From Clavelina lepadiformis (Eukaryota > Chordata > Ascidiacea > Aplousobranchia > Clavelinidae): a stretch of 64,000 bases of DNA. The notes under the pieces were generated by a model, which saw only the letters and a list, made by a program, of their open reading frames with translations, was not told the origin of the DNA and made no database searches. This document shows positions 36,401-46,005 of the stretch, one piece after another. The translations under genes were made by a program, and so were the position numbers. The stretch spans positions 19,158,860 through 19,222,859 of the forward strand of contig NC_135244.1 in assembly GCF_947623445.1 (NCBI RefSeq). Reading direction: 5' to 3'. The stretch's first letter is position 1. The number at the start of each line of letters is the position of its first letter.

Positions 36401-36863
36401 CAGTTCTAATATCAGTGTTACATTGTTCTTCAGTTCTAATTTAAAAACATTGGCCCGCAAGATAACATTTTCTGATTTTGGCCCGTGATGAAAAGAAGTT
36501 GGACCACGCTGGCTCAGACAATTTAAAACTGGCTTTTCACACATTGACTTGTCTATCACGCATACACTTGACATAGGCAAGTGAAATAACTATAATATAA
36601 TAATTAATGATTATATAAAAAAGTTTACTTTACATATATGTGTTGCTTAGCCTATGTATGGCAGTGCAGCACAGATGTGTGAAAAATGACAAAAATAGGA
36701 TATATAACGTCATTTAAAAATGCTGCATGATAACAAGTAAACAACAATTACGATATTTCAACAATAACTGACTGCAAATGTAAATTACATAAATTATAAG
36801 TTAGAGAATGGTAGACTTACGCGATATGTAGGAAGTTAAATAAAGTAAAGGCAAAATTACCAT
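33423..36863 (-). CDS. POGLUT1: Protein O-glucosyltransferase 1 (Rumi)
   Basis: Eight minus-strand exons: 36863-36821, 35837-35603, 35462-35318, 34901-34789, 34388-34229, 34141-34083, 33934-33710, 33591-33423. They sum to 382 residues (human 392) with every junction in frame. The enzyme transfers glucose or xylose to serine in EGF repeats, notably of Notch, in the ER lumen. Exon 1 encodes only a 14-residue hydrophobic leader ([14 protein letters not shown]). Exon 2 has [10 protein letters not shown], matching the family's CxxxNCSC. Later motifs are [75 protein letters not shown] and [20 protein letters not shown]. The C-terminus is KSEL, an ER-retention tail equivalent to KTEL/KDEL. It lies 320 bases downstream of RWDD4 on the same strand. 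Confidence 0.95.
35177..35238 (+). repeat. Short dispersed element, copy in a POGLUT1 intron
   Basis: AGCTTAGTAACCGGGGGCAC, then ATGCAAAGACTTT, the same two blocks as in the B4GALT7 and FANK1 introns. Confidence 0.35.
36243..36512. mobile_element. hAT-like MITE in the first POGLUT1 intron
   Basis: 270-bp element with ends AGCGTGGTCCAACT and, inverted, CCAGCGTGGTCCAACTT. An 8-bp direct repeat CTCAGACA flanks it (36235-36242 and 36513-36520). Subterminal GCGGGCCAAAGTTGGCCCGC is a near-perfect palindrome that could fold into a hairpin. Non-coding; the minus-strand open frame here is incidental. Confidence 0.8.
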
Positions 36864-37183
36864 CCAAGAATAAATTACGCCAAAATTACGTCACTTCAGT
36901 CCTGAGCAACAGTATGGTCACTCAACCATATCCACACTTTTTGTACAAATATTGTGCTGTATACACACACGGATAATTGAGAACACATTAAAATTGATTT
37001 GCAACTGTAAATTGGGAAAATGAGATTCACCTGCTGGTCCAAACGTTGCCGTCGTTAACCCAAGCTTAATCCTGGATTACGTTAATCAGACTTTCTGCAA
37101 ATAACCCATAAGATCTTAACAGGATAATTTTTTCAATAAAAACAAACGGAAATGCAGAGAAACAACCAAAAAACTTAACGCAC

Positions 37184-37717
37184 TTATTCATCTTCCTTTC
37201 CACCAGTTTGTGACAAATGCTTTATGGGATCAACCCAGTTCCAACCCCTCGCGCGTTCGTTCTTAACTCCAAAGCGATCCGTTAACCTTCTCTTTTGAGC
37301 TTTAGTCAGTTGTTCTTTTTTTTCTTTTTTCTTGGAAGATTCATCCGCATCAGGTCTAGTCGAAACTTCTGGCTGTCTTGCCATTAGTTCTTCATAGTTT
37401 TCTTTAGCCCAGTCTATTAAGGAGTAAGTCATGGCACTGCCAAGCATTGAATTGCATTGTTCAGTTAAAGCTGCTGAGATTTCTTCCTTCACCTCCGGTA
37501 ACAACCGATTATTGTAAAACAAATTCAAGTTTATATTCAGTGGACCAGTTGGATAGTTTGGTGGCCATTCAAATTCAATTAAAAATGATTTTAAAGATTC
37601 CTTTTCACCAATTTTGTACTGGACACAAGTTTTTGATACCTGCTTAAATGCTGAGTCATCTTCAAATATTGCTGTAAGTACTTCCAACTCCTCTTCTTGT
37701 TCTTCATTGCAACTCAT
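37184..37717 (-). CDS. RWDD4: RWD domain-containing protein 4
   Basis: Intronless 177-residue frame starting at the ATG at 37717. An N-terminal RWD domain (residues 1-115) has the family landmarks EELEVLTAIFEDD, FEWPPNYPTGPL and LGSAMTYSLIDWAKEN. A Lys-rich linker (SSKKKEKKEQLTKAQKRRL) precedes the conserved tail ARGWNWVDPIKHLSQTGGKEDE, diagnostic for RWDD4. RWD domains resemble UBC folds without the catalytic cysteine; the role of RWDD4 is poorly known. Vertebrate orthologues have several introns, so the single exon here is a difference. POGLUT1 follows on the same strand after 320 bases, close enough to ask whether the two are co-transcribed. Confidence 0.94.
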   Translation of the reverse strand: MSCNEEQEEELEVLTAIFEDDSAFKQVSKTCVQYKIGEKESLKSFLIEFEWPPNYPTGPLNINLNLFYNNRLLPEVKEEISAALTEQCNSMLGSAMTYSLIDWAKENYEELMARQPEVSTRPDADESSKKKEKKEQLTKAQKRRLTDRFGVKNERARGWNWVDPIKHLSQTGGKEDE

Positions 37718-38153
37718 ACTTCTAAACTAGCCCGTATTTGTTATATAGGCTAGATGCAAAAGACAAATGCTGTACACTATAGCCTATACCTGTATACGGT
37801 GGATGTGGTATGGGACGATGTTTGGGTTGGTATCACGTTTAGACTTACTGATTTACGATACGAGCAAATGCAAAATGGTGTATATTTGAACAATTCTGAT
37901 ACTAATAAAACTGATAAGCTATATCTACACAGCAAAAGAACAAACAGACAAATTATTGGTGATGTTATATTTTTCCGACAATTGGTAATTATTTGTCATT
38001 TGTAAGTTTGAAGCAAAGATGCAAATTTTGGTGTGATGATGTGCACTGAGGTCTTAATTCTTTGTTTATTTATTACAAAATGGCGTTCAAACAACCAGCT
38101 TTTCTTTATTTGTTTATTATAAATCAACGTGAAAATAAAAAGGTTGCCAGTAG

Positions 38154-38471
38154 GCTATTTCACCGGAAAAAATCGTGCATTCGAAGCTATTTTTTGCAGC
38201 TTCTTGCTAATCTAACTTAAATGTAATCTAAACCTAACTTAAATCGGGTTTAGTAAACAAGTGCACAACCACATGATGCATTTGTATACCAGACCCCAAC
38301 TACTCAAACTTTTACGTCATCTGCATGGTTGTGCAATTGTATATGCTAAACCTCAATCTAAACCTTACTCCAACAAAACCTGAAATAGGCTAGCTTTGCA
38401 TACCCATTCTCCTAATCTATGACCGCCTATCTTTAACAACAGGTTGCGTGACCTACATACCATGAAATAGT
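38154..38471 (+). mobile_element. MITE family B, copy 2 (interrupted)
   Basis: Ends GCTATTTCACCGG and, inverted, CTATTTCATGG. Interior shares ATTCGAAGCTATTTT, ACTCCAACAAAACCTG and TTTAACAACAGGTTGCGT with the other copies. It is split by the family A element at 38246-38352, so family A was active after this copy inserted. Confidence 0.75.
38246..38352 (-). mobile_element. MITE family A, copy 2 (nested)
   Basis: About 107 bp, in the opposite orientation to the other two copies: the CCCCAACTACTCAAA block is the complement of TTTGAGTAGCTGGGG. Ends GGGTTTAGTAAACAAGTGC and, inverted, GGTTTAGCATATACAATTGC. It sits inside family B copy 2. Target duplication not clear. Confidence 0.75.
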
Positions 38472-39977
38472 CAATATGGATAAACAATCAGCGAGCAAAA
38501 GGTTGTATCGTGCAGCTTCCACACTGTGGAGTCATGGAGTGGACTGCGGTAAATAACCTAAATAAGTTAACCTGAAATTGTTCGACTAAGGTCGACCCAT
38601 CAAATCGGGCCCGAGTAAAAAAACGCACGAAAGAAGAAACCATAACTATCTTCGCGTTTTGTTTAACCATTGATTATATTAAGCGAACTTTGGATTATAC
38701 TTCAAGCAACCTTCTAACCTTTTGTGTAAACCTATGTTTGAAACATTAAACCACGTGGCTACTTCATTTGGGAAATTCCCAGTATGCTCACATGTGAAAT
38801 TTGTTTTCCTCCAGGAATTGCCTTAGTTGAAATGGTAACTAATTGGTTTTTGAAGATTTTAACGCCTGCCACTCTGTTACACATGATAAGAACATTTTTC
38901 AAAAAAATTCTGGATGGTAAAACGTTTAATAAATTATATAGACCAGCATGTAGCACATCCACCTGCACTAATTTCACTTTTTTCAATTTATTTTTTATGG
39001 ATTTAATTAATTATGGGTTTAGCAATTATAACCTTAATTAATTATTTTTGAGCACGTTTTAAGCCTCTTCGACTCGCTTGTCATTTTTGTCCGTTCATTG
39101 ACGCGTGTGAGTAACAACTGGCTTGATTTCTCCTCCCCACTGCGCTTTTTATAAAACATATATGTTTGATTGACATGTCCATACCATTACCAGATCTCAT
39201 TCTGCTCTCAAGTGTCTTCTCGGTGAGAAGCCCATTGTCTGCCTTATGGTGTCATTTTGAAATCGTATCAAACCGTATTGTCTTCCGCATGAAATAACTT
39301 TCTGCAGCACTCTCACAATTGCGATAAACAACAAATTAACTGGCCAGATTTATATCGACTCTTTTTTGTAAAATGACTTGAATGCTGTGTAAACCTGTGA
39401 TTTGACATACATAATGCAGAGTTAATAGTAGCCTAAAAATTACAGCGCAATTGTTTAAATAGGCTATACTTCTTAAACTAATAGGAATTGTTGTAAAATT
39501 GCAGAAAAATAAAACAAAATGGAAAAACACGGTAGGCTATGGTATGATAAATAATTTAATTAATCTTTATTCTCAGACTGAGGAAAGTCTTTGCACGATT
39601 TAAACCCGGCTAGTGCCGGGGTTATGGAGTTAGTCTTTGTGCGATTCCGATAGTCACACATTTATTATTTTGTATTTTTATATAGTAAGCTTACTGGCCG
39701 AATTTTTGACATGTCCATTGAACAGGAGTAAATGTCGTTACTGCCTTGCCCAAGGACATTACAACGGTATGGATATTGATACCAAGTCGACGCCGTCATG
39801 TTCAACAACGTTTGTATAGACAAGAATAGCCGTAAAAAGACCAGCAAGGCGACGTGTGTTGCTTATCATTATGTCAACCAAAAGTCAATATGGTCAATTT
39901 TTTTAACCTGCTCACAATGCTATCAAACAAGCACAAAACAAATTTCAGCTTTGTACGATGTGTGGTATAGAAGTTAT

Positions 39978-40070
39978 TAGGTCAATATAAAGTCAAAAAG
40001 TTACGTTAGGTCAAAATACGGTCAAATTGCTTCTTTAGGTCTTCTTTTTAGGTCAAAATCTATTAAACTT
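39978..40070 (+). repeat. AGGTCAAAAT unit cluster, left
   Basis: Repeated TTAGGTCAAAAT and related GGTCAA units at irregular spacing. The same unit recurs in a tighter cluster at 40372-40452. Probably a decayed minisatellite. Confidence 0.5.
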
Positions 40071-40371
40071 ATAATTTTGTAACCATTTTGTAATATCATT
40101 CTTCCGTTTTTCTCTTTTCTTGTACCGCAAACAATTCCAGTGCCCCAAATTATACTTAGAACCAAAGCCACAAAGAGAGGGAAGGCCTTTCAGCGCGTCA
40201 TGTGACGTCACGATGTGAAGGCATTGCATTTGAAACTGCAAGTTGTCAATCTTAATACGCAGAAACGAAAAAAAGTCAACACTAGAAAAGCGTTTTGTCA
40301 ATTTTAAATGCAGTTTTAGATTAGAAAGTTGCTGTAGACAGTGTAGAGGCTATTAGTATAGCGTTTTTCAA

Positions 40372-40452
40372 AATAAGGTCAAAATTTAAACTTTTTAGGT
40401 CAAAATTTGCAAATTTTAAGGTCAAAATTTAAACTTTTTAGGTCAAAAAAAT
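40372..40452 (+). repeat. AGGTCAAAAT unit cluster, right
   Basis: Four units of AAGGTCAAAATTTAAACTT or TTAGGTCAAAATTT in tandem over 80 bases, matching the looser cluster about 300 bases upstream. Confidence 0.6.
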
Positions 40453-40539
40453 GATTGCCCTACTTATCATATAGTAGGCTTAGCCAATGAACATTATTAA
40501 AAACTTGACTGTAATCGTTTGGCAGTTTATCAAAATGTG

Positions 40540-43500
40540 CTACTTTTTCATTCCTGACATGATTTCGTCAGTTATATTGAGCGAACGATATCTTGCTTCT
40601 TCCCAGGAGTGATTCCCACACAATCTATAATGATATGGTACAACAGGTCCAAAGTACAATTTAAATGCAAGCCTTGGGTCGGTGAAAAGCAGCTTGAAGA
40701 AAGGAGGAACTAGTCTCAACTCCTGAGCGAGATCTTCTTGGTATTCAAACAATCCTTCCTGCAACATTAAGTTTACCCATGGTCAACTTTTCTTTACGTC
40801 TTCATAGTTCTAATAACAAGTTATGGTTGTTCATTATTTTGTTTTAGATTCTTTAAAGTGTGATTCATATCGAAGTACAGCCCACCCTCACACTATTGTA
40901 CATATTTTATCACCTTTATACCAAAATAGAACAGAAAATTTCAGGCTCATATCAAACCACATAGGCTTTTATAAACCCCTGAAAAACCGAAAATCTGATG
41001 GACGGACCTTAAATACGAAACGTCCTCCAGTGTTTTGCAAAAGGAGGTCTCGTGATTCTCTCCATTTGTTTCGCATCGACTTCTTCGAAGGCAGTTTTGT
41101 TTTTCCACTTAAGACTTGGCCAACAAATCGAGCCTGAAAAAAGCAGACCAAAGCTGATTCCTTTTTGGACAGCAACACAAAGCAAAAAGCATTGAAGAGC
41201 GTTACCTGCAGTTCAGCGCTTGTCATGGCACTACCCGATCCGGGCGGAAATAAACAAACAAATGTGAGAGTTGAGGGATGTTTAAGTTCCATTGGAAATA
41301 TCCATTTGTATAAACGTGCATTTTCAATATCAGCTATACGTAAACATCGAATAAAAGATAACGTCTTAATGTGGTAAATCGCGAAACATCGATTGCATGG
41401 AGAATTTGAGGATATCATATAGTTCAGGCTATCTATGTCTACATAATTCTGGAAGTAAGCCTCTTTATACAATCGAACGTTTCAAGGCGACACGAAGCAA
41501 CATTGTTTTCCACTAACCCGGGAAAACATCTTCACTTAAAAAAGGAAAATGTGCTTTGTATCCAGTTGCCATGACAACCATGTCAATTTTTTCCTTTGCG
41601 CTGTTTTCAAAGATCACGTGATTGTCTGTAACACGTTCTATACCAGGTCTTGTTTTAACCCGGCCACTATAAATTTTTATGGGCAGTTCATCAGTAATTG
41701 TGATCGTAGCGAGTTTATTTGTGGGCGGATACCTGGTACGAATGCAATACATCATTCTATTTCAAAAAGATGGTTTAATATTTTAATAATACGGTTTCAT
41801 TTGATAACGTGTATAATTTAGTAATCTACACGGCTTAAGCACAATCATAGGTAAGATTATTTTCAAGTTAAAATTGAGTGTTGTATCTCGCAGACCCAAA
41901 AAAGTTAACCAGTAATATTAGGCTTACTGGGATAATATTCCGCAAGCTTCGTGGTTCATTCTAGCTTCAAGAACGTTCTTAAACATACTGTTCGCCAACC
42001 ATGCAGGAATCCATGCCAGTAAAGCTCGTGTAAAGCGATTGGCAGCAGACAAATCCAAGGGCAAACCATTCTTGAAAATATTAACAATAAGAAAGCTTTT
42101 CAAGCAAACTAAATAAAGATGCCAGAATAAGGATTTCATCGATGAGCTCTAAAGAAAGTGATGCTGGATAAAAAAAACAACGGATTTCAACAAATTAACG
42201 GTTGTTTGGACTTAAGGTTCACTTAGGCTGGGCTAAAAAGTTAAATAAACCGGTCTCAAGTTTTTAATTGGCTGCGCTCAGAATATATATGGATTGGGCT
42301 CAACGTTACTGAGGGCTGGTCCAAAGCCAATTTCTCTTTAAGGATGCCTGCACACTGAATGCAATTGCGTCGATCTCCACACGGCAACGCAGTCGCAAGA
42401 AATTCCATACGATGGACACCCAGTCGACGCACGCACAGTCTTTACAGTGGTCTGGGCACTGAATGTGTCGATAATTAAACCGGCAGGAGACGTCAACTAG
42501 GCTATGTGAGGCAAAGATGTAGCCTGGAAAGCTAAAATGGAGATTTCAAGGCTTACAATAATTTAGCTAACTTTCAAATTTTTCAGTTAGGCTAATTCGC
42601 TTTTACCTCGTCATATACGTAGGATACGAGTGTACGCGAACTTTGTTTGGTTATTTAGGTCCTTTTAGTCAATGAAAGGCTATAATGCCATATTTCGAGT
42701 TTAATGTAGTTTAGTTCACTTTTTGGTTGTCTTTTTACCATCCGAGCGTGATCAACGTACAGTATACCGGTATGTCAAGTGCATAACCACTCACAAGACT
42801 ACTTTGAATCGCATGCAGTGATGCGAAAAAAACAAACATGTTTGTTTCGGGGAAACTGATTGGGAATGTACTGTCGTGCGCATACAAAATCATTGCAAAA
42901 TTGTCATTGCAACACAGGCTGCCGCAAGTCGAGCAAATGACTTTTTTTCTGTGCGAATCACGTCCAGTGTGCAGGCACCTTAACAGTTATAGTAACACTA
43001 CAATGTTTTTGCACAATTGCCAATGATGTGACTAAATATACCGTAAAATAACCTACACATAGTAAACCAATGTAACACAATCTGTCCCATACGTACCGTA
43101 TGTATGCGTGGCGCAAGCCATGTACCCGATCTGGCACAAAGGAAGACGTTTTTTGCAGTGACTGCAGCATCGCATGCTAGATCGCAACCAGACGCGCTAC
43201 AACCGATAACCAAAACCGATTTATCTAAATCAAACAAAGCTTAAGACCTATTTAAGCTGACTAATCACTCTAATAATAAAAAGTAACAAATGTTAAATTC
43301 GTTGACAAAAATTTCTCTGTTTAGAGACGGGCTTCGTTTTACAAGAGGCAAGCAAAAGATCAGTGGCGTCCGTACGGTGCATGTAGCTTACCTCTGAAGA
43401 TTTCTTGGTCAGTATAATCTCCACTGTGGATCACCGTTCCTTTGAACACGTCATGCAACCCCGGTACGTCAGCCTTAACCTGCTTTGCAAATTTTCCAGT

Positions 43501-46005
43501 GGCGACAATTACTGCGTCGTATTCTTTCTCATTCACATCGTTTGTAATCAGATTTTTTGTTTTGACTATCCAGGTTCCTTAAATAACGACATAAAAAAGT
43601 AGTAAAAGATTGAAAAACATTAAAAAACAGGTTGCGGTATAGCTTAGCCTGGCAATCTATCTGGCAGAACCAACCCATTGCAAATGATACTCAAAATTGC
43701 ATCCTTGATCTTGAATACCAAGTTCACAACACTAACATCCGCTTATTATCTACAACCACCTGTGACTTCGTATGAGTTTGACGGAAATACTTTGACAACT
43801 TCGGTGTCAAATTGAATGTGTTCAGTAAGACCAAATTTTTCAGCGTACATTCTGAGATAATCCAAGGTTAGATTTTGATCTAAATAAGGGGGCCAATCCT
43901 GCAATTCAAGATAAATTTGCATCGCATCAACGAAAACCACAGTACATTAGTTTTAGGGCCACATCATTAGCATTCACATCGCCAGTATGCTGTAGTTATA
44001 GAAGACATTGAAAATAGCGGGGGCGTAATGGCAATAATGGTGCTGGAGATCCGAGATCGAATGTGTGAAATAAACAATTGAGGCATACTAGAGTACTAGA
44101 CAATGACAATACCATAACAGGGAAAATGACGATAATCCGTGTTTCCATTCAAAAACATTTTCCGTCCAGTTCCGTCATTGCCACCGCTGCCATTTTCTAG
44201 CAACCGGTAGCATATTACCTTTGGTGCGGGAAAGTCCGAAAATGAAGAATTGACTTTGCTCACATTTGTCACAAGCGAAGGATACAATTTGACGCAAACA
44301 TCGTGCTTCGCTCGTGCAACATTATTCCACAACCCACCTAAAACAAAAAAGTTCCACAGGAAATTACTACACGTATAAGTATGGGCCGAGGTTTCAAAAA
44401 AATTGACAAGTTTAAGTAAAGCGAAACCTCATTACAGCACCAGATTTGCATGGTGGAGTTGGTGGAGGCCCTGTCATTCAAGCGCATACTTGCCGAGTTT
44501 AGCTTTATAAACTCCATCAAAACATCGTGTAAGTATATTTGAGCCAGCTGTTGCTAGATAACGACAAACATTTGAGCAAAAACTAGTACCAGCGTCGACT
44601 TAAAAGTAACAGAATACCGGTAACCAGCAACGCTACAGGAATTGAATACATATGCCAATAGCCTTGGGAATACAAGTCTGAAATAGCGATGTGCCGCGAA
44701 ATGTTTCATGAAATGTATCATGAAGGTTGACGAACGAATCCCGAATCTATTCGAATTAGAACCAAACAATAAAATTTCATCCAAAAGTTGTCAAGTCTTG
44801 CTTGTAAAATGACGTAATCGATAAACAAATCGCTTTCTTTCGAAAAATAGCGTTTAAAAAACGATTGAAAAAGCAAAATCGTTTGGAAAACGACCTTCAT
44901 TGTAAGTATTGCAGACTCTATTTTAGCTTCGTCGGGAAACTAGATCATCATTTTTAACAAAAGTAAGTAAATTTATAAGTAATATTGTATTCGGTTTCGC
45001 CATTGTTGGTATTCGTATTCGCCTGAATCTTCCATAAAGGCGATATTCGGCGAATCTATTCGGGTTTGGGTTCGTATCGGCCCATCCCTAGTCTGAAATA
45101 ATATGGTTAATAAAATTTCGTTCGTGTTGCTACACAAGTATTGCGATTATACAGCAAAACAATAAAATTTTACATCTTTGACGTCAACTTTTCGGTTTAA
45201 TTAGATAAAAATTCTTAAAAAAGTATTTTTCTTGTATTACAAACAGCAAAATCTTGAGTTGCAGTTGTACAGTTTATATCTGGGAGAGTATCACACTCCG
45301 TGCTTATGACAATCAGGGTAACAAGGAGTGGCGTATTTTGAACCGCGTTGCGTTTGCATCGCGCCCAAAATTTGCGGAAAGCAATAAGTTTGCTTTTTAC
45401 GCTTGAAAATATGCTTGCTTTAAGGTGTTTTGAGGAACCTGTAAAGTGTAAACAGTCTCTCAAATTTTGTTCTTCTGCAGTTACAATCAGAAAATTAGCC
45501 TCAGTCCTTGTAAGTCGCCGTCTCTTAAAAATTTCTTAGCGGTCGTCGAGAAGAAAAACTATGTGTACTCAATTTAATATCGTTTAAGATAACAGATTGA
45601 CTATTTCACCGTAAGTAGGTCACGCAGCCCATAGTTAAAGATAGGCGGTTAGGTTAGGAGAATGGGTGTGCATAAAGTTGATTTAAGCTATTTAGGGTTT
45701 AAATAAAGGTAAAATTTAGATTAAAAGGAAGATTTAGGTAAGATTTAACTTGCTACGTTATAATATTCACGTTAGTATAACATCAAACCCTGAAAATAGC
45801 TTTGAACGTACGATTTTTCCGGTCTAATAGTGACAGTTTTAAGATAAATAAGTCTCTTTAAAATTTACAACTGAAAGCTGGTTCTTTACCTACCCAAGTC
45901 AGCCGTTGTCTCAAAGCAAACAGGTTTTATTCCTTCATCTAAACAGGCCTTTATGCAGGCAAGGCCACTAGTACCAGCACCAACAATGCACACACTTTTG
46001 TTCAT
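40540..46005 (-). CDS. Flavin-containing monooxygenase, copy A
   Basis: Ten minus-strand exons: 46005-45894, 44337-44219, 43898-43760, 43577-43392, 43224-43097, 42070-41928, 41732-41518, 41333-41206, 41133-41008, 40758-40540 (504 residues, all junctions in frame). Class B FMOs oxygenate nucleophilic N and S centres using FAD, NADPH and O2. FAD-binding motif near residue 9 (VGAGTSG) followed by LGGLW; FMO signature FKGTVIHSGDY (F-x-G-x3-H-x3-Y); ATG-type motif VVMATGY. The NADPH motif in exon 5 reads GCSASG: the second glycine of GxGxxG is serine. Exon 1 is separated by a 1.5-kb intron holding two MITEs, and intron 5 holds another. No hydrophobic C-terminal anchor is seen (ends MSGMKK). It is a paralogue of, and divergent from, copy B. 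Confidence 0.93.
42341..42979. mobile_element. PIF/Harbinger-like MITE in an FMO-A intron
   Basis: 639-bp non-coding element. Ends are AGGATGCCTGCACACTG and, inverted, GGTGCCTGCACACTGG, with a TTA direct repeat on both sides (42338-42340 and 42980-42982). A 3-bp TTA/TAA duplication is typical of Harbinger transposition. It lies in the intron between FMO-A exons 5 and 6. Confidence 0.65.
44684..45090. mobile_element. Inverted-repeat element with GTCTGAAA target duplication
   Basis: 407-bp element in the first FMO-A intron. Ends TAGCGATGTGCCG and, inverted, TAGGGATGGGCCGATACG. An exact 8-bp duplication GTCTGAAA flanks it (44676-44683, 45091-45098). Subterminal GAATCTATTCG units occur near both ends. 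An 8-bp duplication points to a hAT-superfamily enzyme. Confidence 0.82.
45599..45832 (-). mobile_element. MITE family B, copy 3
   Basis: Reverse orientation relative to copies 1 and 2. Begins GACTATTTCACCGTAAGTAGGTC and ends CGATTTTTCCGGTCTAATAGT. Lies in the first intron of FMO-A, about 60 bases from the end of coding exon 1. The middle is AT-rich and more diverged. Confidence 0.65.

Larger units (their letters stand above)
37718..40539. other. Repeat-rich spacer
   Basis: Contains MITE family B copy 2 with a nested family A copy, and two clusters of AGGTCAAAAT units. Open frames near 38759-39041 on both strands have no support. Confidence 0.5.

Noticed and set aside
38759..39041. Frames on both strands, one behind a CTCCAG acceptor-like site
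   Set aside because: No recognisable family, no partner exons, and the two strands compete; could be a decayed transposon but cannot be supported.
41165..41377. Plus-strand frame opposite FMO-A exon 8
   Set aside because: Shadow of the FMO-A coding exon on the minus strand.
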